Part shown: positions 50,237 to 59,003 of the stretch, piece by piece
Layout: each line of letters begins with the position of its first letter
How positions within the stretch are numbered: position 1 is the stretch's first letter
Source: Albidovulum litorale
Lineage (GTDB): Bacteria; Pseudomonadota; Alphaproteobacteria; Rhodobacterales; Rhodobacteraceae
Reading direction: 5' to 3'
NCBI RefSeq assembly: GCF_025751495.1
Contig: NZ_JAOWKZ010000005.1
Location: 1-64,000 of the forward strand
Length of the DNA stretch: 64,000 bases
The notes under the pieces: generated by a model
The model's input: the letters and a program-made list of their open reading frames with translations, nothing else
Told to the model about the DNA's origin: nothing
The model's database searches: none
Made by a program: the position numbers and the translations under genes

Positions 50237-51490
50237 TCAGCCGTTGACCTTCTCGACCCGGAAGGCCTTACCCGCAATGATGGACAGGACCGCCGCGCCG
50301 AAGGAGAAGAGCGCACCCATCTTGGCGGCATCCTGAACCGGTCCGGCCGGGAAGGCGACCGAGGCGACAAAGAGCGCAACGGTGAAGCCGATGGCGGCGA
50401 CGAAACCGATTACGACGAGGTCGACCGACCGCATGCCCTGCGGCAGGCCGAGTTTCATCGGATAGGCGGCGAACCAGCCGAACAGGAAGATACCGACAGG
50501 CTTGCCGATGATCAGCCCCAGGAGCACCAGCCACGTCGGCTCGGCAATCGCCGAGAACTCCACGCCCGCGTTCAGAAGGCCGAAGAAGAACAGGACAAAC
50601 TCCACCGGGTATTTCAGATGATGCTCGATCCAGTTCAAAAGGTCGGTGAGGTACTGTTCGGCCTCGGCGAAGATACCGAAGGCGCGATCAGCATGCGGGA
50701 TCGCCGGCACGATGGGCAGAAGGCCAAGCGCGGGGTGGATGCCCGATTCCTGAAAACCGTACCAGCTCAGGCAGCCGGCGATGAGATAGGGCCAGAACGA
50801 CAGCTTCTGCCGAACCCAGGTGGAGTTCGGGCGCAACTGGTTGCCCCGGTCAAGGCGACGCGGCAGCCAGTTGGCCAGCACGAAGACGGCAAAGGCCGCG
50901 CCGAAGGACAGGATCAGCCATTCCGGTGCAAGATCACCAGATGGATAGAAGATCGCCAGAATAATCAGTCCCGCCGCATCGTCGGCAATAGCCAGCAGCA
51001 GCAGGAAGCGGATCGCCGGGTGCCCGGCGCCAAAGACCATGCGGCCGACAAGGTAGGAAAACGCGATATCGGTGGCGGTGGGGATCGCCCAGCCACGGCT
51101 CACCGTCTCATAGACACCCAGAACGGCGGCAAGGCCAAGATACACGGCGATCGGGCCGAACATGCCGCCTGCGGTCGCGATCAGGGGCGTCATCGCCTTC
51201 TTGCCGCGAAGCGAGCCGTTTTCGAGGATGATCGCCTCCCACACTTCCTTCGCCGCGATGGCGAAGAAGAAGGCCATGCCGATGTCGTTGACGAGGTAGT
51301 GCAGCGTCAGCGTCCGGGTGATCTGGCCGCCTTCCTCATGCGCATGGCCGATGAAGAAGTGATCGACGATCACGAAGTCGACGAAGTGGTGGTAACTCGA
51401 CGCGTCGATATTGGCCCATATGAGCGCGATCAGGGCCCCGGCGATCAACAGCAGAGAATAGTTGGTGACGTAATTCCAGACGCGATACAT
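50237..51490 (-). CDS. nhaA: Na+/H+ antiporter NhaA
   Basis: A 417-residue membrane antiporter with about twelve helices. The ion-binding aspartates are Asp170-Asp171 in AIADDAAGL (equivalent to Asp163-Asp164 in E. coli), with Asp141 in TATDIAFS as the Asp133 equivalent. It exchanges cytosolic sodium for protons, an expected need in a marine or halotolerant bacterium. ATG 51490 is behind GGGGG. It stands as a single gene. Confidence 0.95.
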   Translation of the reverse strand: MYRVWNYVTNYSLLLIAGALIALIWANIDASSYHHFVDFVIVDHFFIGHAHEEGGQITRTLTLHYLVNDIGMAFFFAIAAKEVWEAIILENGSLRGKKAMTPLIATAGGMFGPIAVYLGLAAVLGVYETVSRGWAIPTATDIAFSYLVGRMVFGAGHPAIRFLLLLAIADDAAGLIILAIFYPSGDLAPEWLILSFGAAFAVFVLANWLPRRLDRGNQLRPNSTWVRQKLSFWPYLIAGCLSWYGFQESGIHPALGLLPIVPAIPHADRAFGIFAEAEQYLTDLLNWIEHHLKYPVEFVLFFFGLLNAGVEFSAIAEPTWLVLLGLIIGKPVGIFLFGWFAAYPMKLGLPQGMRSVDLVVIGFVAAIGFTVALFVASVAFPAGPVQDAAKMGALFSFGAAVLSIIAGKAFRVEKVNG

Positions 51491-51569
51491 GCGCGTGCCC
51501 CCTCCCGCTTTGGCCCTGTTTTCCCGGACTTATCGGAAAACAGGTCTAGGAGCAACGGTTTGGAAGGCG

Positions 51570-52610
51570 TCAGGCGATGGCCTGCCAGACCAGCCCGGCG
51601 ATGATGGAACCCACGAAGGCATAGCCGAGATAGGCGGCGAATATGCGGGGTTTCACCAGCGCCCAGACGGCGATAGCGGCGGGGATGCAGCTGACGCCGC
51701 CGGCCAGCATGAAACTCATCGCGGCCCCTTTCGACATGCCCTGTTCCAAAAGTGCGTCAACCAGTGGCACGGCGGCATAGCCGTTGAGATAGGCGGGTGC
51801 GCCGACCAGTGCGCCAAGCACGATGGGGCCGATCCCGCTGCCGCCAAGTACGCCCGCGATCCAGTCGGCGGGGATGTAGCGGATCATCACGGCCTCGACG
51901 GCATAGGCGAGCGTCAGCCATTTTAGAAGGAAAACGGCGTTTTCGGTGGCGGCCGAGCGGAATGTGTCGCGTCGGTCCGGATCACTCCAGAACCGCCAAA
52001 CCGGCTTGCCCGACATGGGCTTTTCCGTGCCGCAGCAAGAGCTTCCGCAGGCCGGTGCCGGTTTCTTGCGAAGGGGATCGCGGAAGACCGGTGTTGCGGC
52101 AAAGGCCATCGTGCCGAACCCGCCCAACAGCCCAAGCCCGATCGCTGCGGCGGTTTTGGCGGCGGCGAAACCGAACCCGAGTGTGCCCGCCGTGATCGCG
52201 AACATCGCAGGATCCATCAATGGGGACGCCAGCCAGAAAGCCATAACAGCGCTCAGGGGCGCGCCGAGCGCGAGGAGGGCGGCGATGAAGGGGATGACCT
52301 CACAGGAACAGAAGGGCGCAAGCCCGCCCATCATCGCCGCCAGAACGATCATCCGCGTCTTACGGCCCTCGAAGGCGCGGGCGACAAGAGTCTCGGCCCC
52401 GGTCGCCTTCAGGTAGCCGATGGCAAGGACGGCGAAGGCGATGAATGGCGCGGTCGAAACAATCGCGCCACCAGTGAAGCGGATGGTTGGCCAAAGGGCA
52501 TAAAGGTCGAAGAGCGCGACCGTGGCCAGCAGGACCGACAGTGCTATCCATGCGCCGTCGACGGGCAGGCGCGAATGGCTGTGGTCGTGCGAATGGGTGG
52601 TTTCAGCCAT
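51570..52610 (-). CDS. Permease of the PF03773 (DUF318/SO_0444-like) family, probable metal or arsenical efflux
   Basis: A 346-residue membrane protein. A His-rich N-terminus (HSHDHSHS) precedes helices containing the family hallmark PFCSCEVIP near 99-107. A mid-loop has CGSSCCG, a likely metal or metalloid site. The second half repeats a GAPAYLNGYAAVPL motif. PF03773 members export organoarsenicals, copper or zinc. The ArsR-family gene directly upstream supports a metal/metalloid-responsive role. It overlaps that gene by eight bases. Confidence 0.85.
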   Translation of the reverse strand: MAETTHSHDHSHSRLPVDGAWIALSVLLATVALFDLYALWPTIRFTGGAIVSTAPFIAFAVLAIGYLKATGAETLVARAFEGRKTRMIVLAAMMGGLAPFCSCEVIPFIAALLALGAPLSAVMAFWLASPLMDPAMFAITAGTLGFGFAAAKTAAAIGLGLLGGFGTMAFAATPVFRDPLRKKPAPACGSSCCGTEKPMSGKPVWRFWSDPDRRDTFRSAATENAVFLLKWLTLAYAVEAVMIRYIPADWIAGVLGGSGIGPIVLGALVGAPAYLNGYAAVPLVDALLEQGMSKGAAMSFMLAGGVSCIPAAIAVWALVKPRIFAAYLGYAFVGSIIAGLVWQAIA

Positions 52611-52941
52611 GGCGATGCCCCGGTTGGTTGCTGTCGGCGCAGCATTCGTTCAGAAGGAATTTCGACAGGGCCCGGACCTGTTCATAGGCCACTGCGGCGC
52701 AGATGATCGACCGTCCCTGTTTCGTCTGCGTCACCAAGCCGGCCTGAGCGAGGATCTTCATGTGATGGGTCAATGTCGATCCAGTCACACCCGCCCGTTC
52801 GCCCAGCGTGCCGATGGTCAGCCCGTCCGGCCCCGCGCGCACCAATGTACGCAGGACGGCGAGCCGTTGTTCGGAACCAAGCGCCGCGAAGGTCGAGGCG
52901 GCGATTTCGACGGAGAGGTCATCGGTGGTCACATGTTTCAT
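52603..52941 (-). CDS. ArsR/SmtB-family repressor
   Basis: A 112-residue winged-helix protein. It has FAALGSEQRLAVLRTLVRAG, then LGERAGVTGSTLTHHMKILA as the recognition HTH and LVTQTKQGRSIICAAV as the wing. The C-terminus NECCADSN plus a His-rich end could bind metal. ATG 52941 is chosen because it follows the operator region. A palindrome just upstream (52982-53001) is the likely binding site, giving autoregulation together with the downstream permease. Confidence 0.9.
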   Translation of the reverse strand: MKHVTTDDLSVEIAASTFAALGSEQRLAVLRTLVRAGPDGLTIGTLGERAGVTGSTLTHHMKILAQAGLVTQTKQGRSIICAAVAYEQVRALSKFLLNECCADSNQPGHRHG

Positions 52942-52950
52942 GTTTCTAGA

Positions 52951-53001
52951 ATTATCGAAATGACTGAGTCGCGCAAGGAAAATTTCGATGATTATCGAAA
53001 T
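52951..53001 (-). promoter_or_regulatory. ArsR-type operator: 8-4-8 palindrome plus an extra half site
   Basis: ATTTCGAT-gatt-ATCGAAAT (52982-53001) is a perfect inverted repeat. The half-site ATTATCGAAATG recurs at 52951-52962, about three turns away. Both lie between the repressor start and the divergent glycosylase gene. The AT-rich 12-2-12-like form is usual for ArsR/SmtB operators. Confidence 0.7.
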
Positions 53002-53051
53002 GATGTGATTGCGCCTTTTCCTCACCGGGTCGTCGCGGCAGAGTGCGGGCC

Positions 53052-53648
53052 ATGGCTCTGACCGACGACATATCCGCCTGCCGCCTCTGCGCCGAGGATT
53101 TCGCGCGGACCGCAACGGCGCATGTACCGCGCCCGGTGGTCTGGTTCCGCCCTTCAGCGCGGGTCCTGATCGCCGGGCAAGCACCCGGCGCGCGGGTGCA
53201 TGAGAGCGGTCGGCCTTTCACCGATCCGTCAGGCGACCGGCTGCGCGACTGGCTGGGGCTCGATCCGCAGGGCTTTTATGACCGCGAGACGGTGGCCATC
53301 GTGCCCATGGCCTTCTGCTTTCCGGGCTATGACGCCAAGGGGTCGGACCTGCCGCCGCCGAAACGCTGCGCCGCGCACTGGCATGCGCGGGTGATGGCAG
53401 GCCTGCCGAATGTCCGGATCCTCTTCCTTGTCGGGGGTTATGCCCATCGCTGGCATCTCGGCGCATCGGCCGTAAAAGGTGGCGTGACCGAGACCGTGAA
53501 ACGCTGGCGCGACCATGCGCCGCGCGTCTTTCCCTTGCCTCACCCGTCCTGGCGCAATACCGGCTGGCTGAAACGCAACCCGTGGTTCGAGGCAGAGCTT
53601 CTGCCAGAGGCCCGCGCACGGCTGGCCGAGGTGCTGACCAGTGACTGA
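53052..53648 (+). CDS. Uracil-DNA glycosylase family protein
   Basis: A 198-residue protein. It shows GQAPGARVHESGRPFTDPSG, the active-site region of the family 4/5-like UDG superfamily, then IVPMAFCFPGYD, FLVGGYAHRWHL and the late PLPHPSWRNTGWL, which holds the conserved His-Pro-Ser. Two Cys residues near the N-terminus (SACRLCAEDF) recall the Fe-S ligands of family 4 enzymes, but no complete four-Cys set is evident. DNA repair is likely; the exact lesion is unknown. ATG 53052 is chosen over GTG 53043. Confidence 0.88.
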   Translation: MALTDDISACRLCAEDFARTATAHVPRPVVWFRPSARVLIAGQAPGARVHESGRPFTDPSGDRLRDWLGLDPQGFYDRETVAIVPMAFCFPGYDAKGSDLPPPKRCAAHWHARVMAGLPNVRILFLVGGYAHRWHLGASAVKGGVTETVKRWRDHAPRVFPLPHPSWRNTGWLKRNPWFEAELLPEARARLAEVLTSD

Positions 53649-54435
53649 AACGATGCTTGACCGTGCCCATCGGGCGATGGAGGCCGCGCCAGGGGACGAT
53701 GCGGCGCGGCTGAGATTCTATGAGCGGCTGGCCGATGCCGAGCTTTTCCTGCTGCTGGAAGCCGAACCCAAGGGCGAAACCGTCGCCCCGCAGGTCTTTC
53801 CCCTTGACGAGGGGCGGTTCGCGCTGGCCTTCGACACCGAGGAACGGCTGGCCGAATTCACCGGCGCGCCCGCGCCTTATGCCGCGCTGCCGGGCCGGGT
53901 GATCGCGCGGGCGCTGGCGGGGCAGGGTGTGGGGCTTGGCCTCAATCTCGGGGTTGCACCTTCAGCTTATCTGATGCCGACGGAGGCGCTCGGCTGGCTT
54001 GCGGGAACCCTCGATCACACACCCGATCAGGCCGAAGGTTGGATCGCCTCCGTCTCGGCCCCGCAGGGACTGCCCGAGGCGGTAGTGGCCGCACTGGATG
54101 CGAAACTCGCGGGGCTCGCCGGGCTCGCCCGCGCCGCGCATCTGGTCGCCGTCGGGTATGGCGACGCGCGGCGCGGCCATCTTCTGGCGTTCGAGGGCGC
54201 TGTGGAAGGGGCAGAGGCCGCGCTCGCCAAGGCGGTTTCGGAGGCTTTGGTCTTTTCGGGGATCGAGGCGGGCGAGATCGACGTGGCTTTCCCGGGCGCG
54301 GAAGACCCTCTCACCTTACGCATTGCCCGGGTTTCGTTACGGTTCGACTTGCCGGTGCCTGAGGCTGAGACCGTGCAGGTTGTCACTCCCGCCGCACCGG
54401 GCATGAATCCGGCACGTCCACCCAAACTCAAATAG
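53641..54435 (+). CDS. SseB-family protein
   Basis: A 264-residue protein starting at GTG 53641, overlapping the glycosylase stop by eight bases. ATG 53653 is an alternative. The N-terminal SseB domain shows FYERLADAELFLLLEAEP, PQVFPLDEGRFALAFDTEER and the turn AYLMPTEALGWLAG. An alpha/beta C-terminal domain follows. SseB-like proteins are widespread and of uncertain function. The gene ends 15 bases before the convergent reductase. Confidence 0.8.
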   Translation: MTETMLDRAHRAMEAAPGDDAARLRFYERLADAELFLLLEAEPKGETVAPQVFPLDEGRFALAFDTEERLAEFTGAPAPYAALPGRVIARALAGQGVGLGLNLGVAPSAYLMPTEALGWLAGTLDHTPDQAEGWIASVSAPQGLPEAVVAALDAKLAGLAGLARAAHLVAVGYGDARRGHLLAFEGAVEGAEAALAKAVSEALVFSGIEAGEIDVAFPGAEDPLTLRIARVSLRFDLPVPEAETVQVVTPAAPGMNPARPPKLK

Positions 54436-54450
54436 GCCGGTCTGGCCGCT

Positions 54451-55389
54451 TTAATACCCGCGCGACCTGTCCACGAGGTGCAGGAATGGTTCGTCCGCCT
54501 CACCGCGCCGGATGTTCTCGGCAATGACTTGAGACGAACTCGAGGGCCGCGTGTCAGCGGCGATGTGCGGGGTCACGGTGACCTTCGGATGCGCCCAGAA
54601 CGGATGGTCCGCCGGCAAGGGCTCGGTCCGGAAAACGTCGAGCGTGGCATGGCCAATCTGACCCGCATCAAGGGCAGCAAGCAGCGCGTTATCGTCGATC
54701 AGGGGCCCGCGCCCGGGATTTATGATCACCGCCCCTTTCGGCATCATCGCCAACCGCTCTGCATTTATCAGGTCGCGGGTCTCGTCCGTCAGCGGCAAAA
54801 GAAGAACAGCGATTTCGGCGCGTGAGAGGACATGTTTTAGCCCTGCCTCCTCCGAATGGCATTCGATACTGTCAATGGTCTTGGGGCTGCGGCTCCAGCC
54901 CATGACAGGGAAATTCAGAGCGGTCAGCGCCCGCGCCGAGGCCTGCCCCAGCTCACCAAGCCCCAGCATGGCAACCGGACGCTCGCGGGCCAAAGGCGGC
55001 AGTACCGAATTGCGCCAGACGCCATCCTGTCCATGGATATGGGCATCCATCCCCAGATGATGGCGCAGGACATGGCCAACCACGTATTCCACCATGCCTT
55101 CGGTCAGGCCCCAGTCGACCATGCGCGCAAGGGGCTGGGTCAGGGTCGGGTTGGTCACTAGACGCTCCACCCCCGCCCAGAGGTTCAGAACCGCCTTGCA
55201 GTTCACGTAAGGCCCGAAATCCTCGATGATCCCCCCCGGCGCGAAAACGATATAGTCGACCGAAAGAGGGTTATCGGCCCGGTCGGACATCGCGACGTCC
55301 AGCCCGGCTTCCGCAAAGGCGGTGTTCAGGGGATCTCGGTACTCTTCCCAGTTGGCGGGACCGGCGGCGAAGAAGACGGTTACGGGCAT
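54451..55389 (-). CDS. ghrA: Glyoxylate/hydroxypyruvate reductase A (D-2-hydroxyacid dehydrogenase)
   Basis: A 312-residue NAD(P)-dependent 2-hydroxyacid dehydrogenase. The Rossmann motif is GLGELGQAS, the Arg-Glu-His triad parts appear in NPGRGPLIDDNALL, DVFRTEPLP and TPHIAADTRP, and the order matches GhrA. It reduces glyoxylate and hydroxypyruvate. ATG 55389 (MPVTVFFAAG) begins one base after the rodA stop, so it appears to ride on the cell-shape operon. Confidence 0.88.
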   Translation of the reverse strand: MPVTVFFAAGPANWEEYRDPLNTAFAEAGLDVAMSDRADNPLSVDYIVFAPGGIIEDFGPYVNCKAVLNLWAGVERLVTNPTLTQPLARMVDWGLTEGMVEYVVGHVLRHHLGMDAHIHGQDGVWRNSVLPPLARERPVAMLGLGELGQASARALTALNFPVMGWSRSPKTIDSIECHSEEAGLKHVLSRAEIAVLLLPLTDETRDLINAERLAMMPKGAVIINPGRGPLIDDNALLAALDAGQIGHATLDVFRTEPLPADHPFWAHPKVTVTPHIAADTRPSSSSQVIAENIRRGEADEPFLHLVDRSRGY

Positions 55390-55390
55390 G

Positions 55391-56530
55391 TTACCTCGGA
55401 CGGTGGATATGGGCGCTTTGCACAAGGCCGAACCCGGCCAGAAGGATGATCATCGCGGTTCCGCCATAAGAGACAAGCGGCAGGGGCACGCCGACGACCG
55501 GCATCAGCCCCGTCACCATCGACATGTTTACCATGAAGAACAGAAAGAAGGTGCTGCTGACCCCCAGTGTCAGAAGCGCCGAGAACCTGTCGCGGTTCGC
55601 CAGCGCCGACTGGATACAGAAGACAAGGATCAGCACGTAGAGCATGAGGAGCGAGAAGGCGCCGATAAAGCCGAATTCCTCTGCAAGCGTGGTGAAGATG
55701 AAGTCGGTGTGCTTTTCCGGCAGGAAGTTCAGCCGCGACTGGGTTCCCTGCATGAACCCTTTGCCCGCCCAGCCGCCAGAACCAAGCGCGATCTGCGCCT
55801 GCGTGATGTTGTAGCCCGCGCCGAGCGGATCGGCTGACGGGTCAAGGAAGGTGTCGATCCGGCGGAACTGGTAGTCCTTGATCAGTTGCCAGTCGGTGCC
55901 GCGGCTTTCGATCACGGTAAAGATCAGCGCCACGCCAAGCGCAATGACGGTGCCGAAATACCAAAGGCTGACGCCCGCGAGGAACATCACGATGCCCCCC
56001 CCGGCCAGAAGCAGGATTGCGGTGCCGAGATCGGGTTGCTTCAGGACGAGGAAGGTGGGCACAAGGATGATTGCGACGGGGATAATCACCCAAAGCGGAT
56101 GCGACACCTTCTTGACGTCGAGCCAGTCGTAATACGCGGCCAGAAACATGACGAGCGCGATCTTCATTAGTTCCGAGGGTTGCAGGCGCAAGGGGCCGAT
56201 TTCCAACCAGCGCTGTGCCCCCATGCCGATATCGCCGAAAAACTCCACCGCCACGAGCAGCAGTAGCGAACCGAGATAGGCGACGGCGGACACGTTGCGC
56301 CAGAACCAGATCGGTACGAATCCAATCATCAGCATGCCGACGATCCCGATCGCGAAACGCTTCATCTGCGGTTCGGCCCAGACCTCGATCCGGCCGCCAG
56401 CCACCGAATAAAGCATGAGAAAGCCGACCGAGGCGACAGCCGCCAGCAGCAGGACCAGAGGCCAGTTGACATGCAGGACCTTCCGCAGGCCCGACGGCAC
56501 CGTCTTGACGTTGTACTCCAGATAACTCAT
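55391..56530 (-). CDS. rodA: Rod-shape determining peptidoglycan glycosyltransferase RodA
   Basis: A 379-residue SEDS-family protein with ten membrane helices. SEDS hallmarks are WLEIGPLRLQPSELMK, LKQPDLGTA (catalytic Asp region), QIALGSGGWAGKGF and FLPEKHTDFIFTTLAEEFG, and near the end GVPLPLVSYGGTAMI. It polymerises glycan strands in the elongasome together with PBP2. ATG 56530 overlaps the mrdA stop as ATGA. Confidence 0.96.
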   Translation of the reverse strand: MSYLEYNVKTVPSGLRKVLHVNWPLVLLLAAVASVGFLMLYSVAGGRIEVWAEPQMKRFAIGIVGMLMIGFVPIWFWRNVSAVAYLGSLLLLVAVEFFGDIGMGAQRWLEIGPLRLQPSELMKIALVMFLAAYYDWLDVKKVSHPLWVIIPVAIILVPTFLVLKQPDLGTAILLLAGGGIVMFLAGVSLWYFGTVIALGVALIFTVIESRGTDWQLIKDYQFRRIDTFLDPSADPLGAGYNITQAQIALGSGGWAGKGFMQGTQSRLNFLPEKHTDFIFTTLAEEFGFIGAFSLLMLYVLILVFCIQSALANRDRFSALLTLGVSSTFFLFFMVNMSMVTGLMPVVGVPLPLVSYGGTAMIILLAGFGLVQSAHIHRPR

Positions 56531-58467
56531 GCGCGCGACCGCCCACCGCTGGGGCCTTCTGGGTCGAGAAGCTGCAGTTTCTCGCGCTCCGCCTCGATCC
56601 GGTTGCGCTGGTCGGCGGGATAGGCTGCAAGGGGGGGTGTCCCGCCATGAAGCGCCTGAAGCACGATATCGCGGGCGATGGGTGCCGCCGCCGTTGACCC
56701 GCCGCCGCCATGCTCGACCACGACCGAAACCGCGACCTTTGGCGCATCAAACGGCGCGTAGCAGACGTAAAGTGCGTGGTCGCGGCGTTCCCAGGGCAGG
56801 TCTTCATTGCGGAAAACCCCGCGCGCCCGTTCGGCAGCAGTGATGTTGCGGACCTGGCTGGTGCCGGTCTTGCCGGCCATCCGCATCGTATCGTCGACGA
56901 TACGAGAGCGATAGGCGGTGCCGCTCTGCGAATTGGAGACGTCGAACAGGCCCTGGCGGACAGCGCGCAAAGCTGCATCACTGAGGCCCAGCGGCGGGGC
57001 CTCCGCCAGCGGCACGTCGACCCCATCGACGGCCCGAACCAGACGCGGTTCGATCGCGCGGCCGCTGGCCACCCTTGCCGTCATCACGGCAAGTTGCAGC
57101 GGAGAGGCCAGCACATAGCCCTGACCGATGCCGGAATTGAGCGTATCGCCGACAAGCCAGGACTTGCCATATTTCGCTAGTTTCCAGTTTTTGTCCGGTG
57201 CGAGCCCTTCGGAAATCGCCGACATCGGCAGATCGAAGCGGGTGCCGATCCCGAGTCGCCTAGCCATCTCGGCCATTTTGTCGATGCCAACGCGCTGGGC
57301 GACTTCGTAGTAATAGACGTCGCAGGACTTCTCCAGGCTCTCGGTCATGGCAACATAACCGTGGCCGCCACGTTTCCAGCAATGGAACCGGCGGTTGCCA
57401 AGCTGGGTATAGCCCGGGCAATAGACGGTTTCGCTGGGGCTGATGACACCCGCTTCCATTGCGGCCAGCGCGGTCACGATCTTGAAGGTTGAACCGGGCG
57501 GGTAGGCGCCCTGCACGGTCTTGTCAGCCAGCGGGCGGTGATCGTTTTCCGTCAGCGCCCGGTAATCGGGGCCGGAAATGCCGCGCACGAACAGGTTCGG
57601 GTCGAAGCTGGGCGAGGAGTTGATCGCGAGGATGTCGCCGTTCTGCACATCAATGACGACGGCGGCGGCACTTTCCGCGCCCAGACGGGCTTGTGCGTAG
57701 TTTTGCAGGCGGTGGTCGATCGTCATGCGGACATTTGCGCCGGGGTCGCCTTCCTGTCGCCCCAGTTCCCGCATGACCCGGCCCGAGGAGTTGACCTCAA
57801 TCCGTCGCGAACCGGCCTTGCCGCGCAGGTCGGCCTCCAGCTTGGCCTCAACTCCGATCTTGCCAATCTGGAACCGCGGGATCTTCAGCAGTGGGTCCGG
57901 GTCCTCGATCTTCGACAGGTCGTAATCGCTGACCGGGCCGACATAGCCGAGGACATGGGCGAAATCGCCACCTTGCGGATAGAACCGTGAAAGTCCGACC
58001 TCGGTTGTGATCCCGGGAAGGGCAGGGGCGTTGACGGCAACGCGGGAAAACTCCTCCCAGCTCAGTCGGTCGGCGATGGTGATCGGCAGGGTGGGCGTGC
58101 GTGCGGCTTCTTTCAGCGTTCGCTCCCGGTCGTCATCAGTTAGCGGGATAAGCTGGGCCAGTTCGTCGAGAACCGCCGAGGTATCCCCCGCATCTTCCTG
58201 AATAACGGTGATGCGGTAGTTCTGCTCGTTGCCGGCGATCACCGTCCCGTTACGGTCCTGAATCAATCCCCTGGCGGGTGGCAGGAGGCGGACCTTGATC
58301 GAATTTTCCTCGGCAAGAAGCAGAAACTCGTCAGCTTGGTCGACCTGGAGGTACCGCATTCGGAAGGCCAGCGTGCCGACAAAGACCGCCTGAAGCGACC
58401 CGAGCAGCATCGCGCGTCGGCCAATGCGGCGGTGGCTTTCCTGTGCGTCGCGCGGAGAACGTCTCAT
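56527..58467 (-). CDS. mrdA: Penicillin-binding protein 2 (elongasome transpeptidase)
   Basis: A 646-residue bitopic membrane protein. An N-terminal helix (AMLLGSLQAVFVGTLAF), the pedestal/dimerisation domain and the transpeptidase domain follow in order. Motifs are Ser326-Thr-Phe-Lys329 (PPGSTFK), Ser381-Cys-Asp and Lys533-Thr-Gly (AGKTGTSQ). It cross-links lateral-wall peptidoglycan with RodA. It overlaps mreD upstream and rodA downstream, both by four bases, so the operon is tightly coupled. Confidence 0.96.
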   Translation of the reverse strand: MRRSPRDAQESHRRIGRRAMLLGSLQAVFVGTLAFRMRYLQVDQADEFLLLAEENSIKVRLLPPARGLIQDRNGTVIAGNEQNYRITVIQEDAGDTSAVLDELAQLIPLTDDDRERTLKEAARTPTLPITIADRLSWEEFSRVAVNAPALPGITTEVGLSRFYPQGGDFAHVLGYVGPVSDYDLSKIEDPDPLLKIPRFQIGKIGVEAKLEADLRGKAGSRRIEVNSSGRVMRELGRQEGDPGANVRMTIDHRLQNYAQARLGAESAAAVVIDVQNGDILAINSSPSFDPNLFVRGISGPDYRALTENDHRPLADKTVQGAYPPGSTFKIVTALAAMEAGVISPSETVYCPGYTQLGNRRFHCWKRGGHGYVAMTESLEKSCDVYYYEVAQRVGIDKMAEMARRLGIGTRFDLPMSAISEGLAPDKNWKLAKYGKSWLVGDTLNSGIGQGYVLASPLQLAVMTARVASGRAIEPRLVRAVDGVDVPLAEAPPLGLSDAALRAVRQGLFDVSNSQSGTAYRSRIVDDTMRMAGKTGTSQVRNITAAERARGVFRNEDLPWERRDHALYVCYAPFDAPKVAVSVVVEHGGGGSTAAAPIARDIVLQALHGGTPPLAAYPADQRNRIEAEREKLQLLDPEGPSGGRSRA

Positions 58468-59003
58468 ATCCGGCGCCCCAAAGTATCGACCTCACCCGTT
58501 GCCGTCCTGCGGACCCCAAGGACGAAGAGAGTGGCCAGAACGATGAACGGATAGGCGACGATTGTGGTAATCACCTGAAGAATGACCGGTCCGAATTCTG
58601 CCTGCGGCACGAGGAACAGCGCAAGTATGAGCCAGTTCACGATTGCCATGGCCAGGATCAGGGCGCCGGTCACAGCCCATTCGACAACGAAGGGAAGATC
58701 ACGCAACAGTGCCTCGCGGGATCGCAGGAATTCCGTGCCCAGAAGCACGATCAGCGCCCAGAGGCCCGGTGGCCGCATCGCGAGGATGTCTTCGATCAGA
58801 AAGACGATCACAATCAGCAGCGCAGGCGCATAGTCGGGGCGCCGATGAACCCAGGCCAGCGCGAGACACAAGATTAGATCGGGCCCCGGAAACCTCGCGG
58901 GCAGGGCGCTCAGCGGCAGGAGCCGCACGAAAAGGACCGCTGCGGCAAGGGCAAGGAACAGGCTGCGATAGCTGAACCTGGAGGCGGCGGCCGGATCAAC
59001 CAT
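58464..59003 (-). CDS. mreD: Rod-shape determining protein MreD
   Basis: A 179-residue membrane protein of five or six helices (LFLALAAAVLFVRLLPL, LLIVIVFLIEDILAM, GALILAMAIVNWLILALFLV). Sequence alone is weakly conserved, but position between mreC and mrdA and the topology make the call. ATG 59003 (MVDPAAASRF) overlaps the mreC end by eight bases. It is an elongasome scaffold subunit. Confidence 0.9.
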   Translation of the reverse strand: MVDPAAASRFSYRSLFLALAAAVLFVRLLPLSALPARFPGPDLILCLALAWVHRRPDYAPALLIVIVFLIEDILAMRPPGLWALIVLLGTEFLRSREALLRDLPFVVEWAVTGALILAMAIVNWLILALFLVPQAEFGPVILQVITTIVAYPFIVLATLFVLGVRRTATGEVDTLGRRI

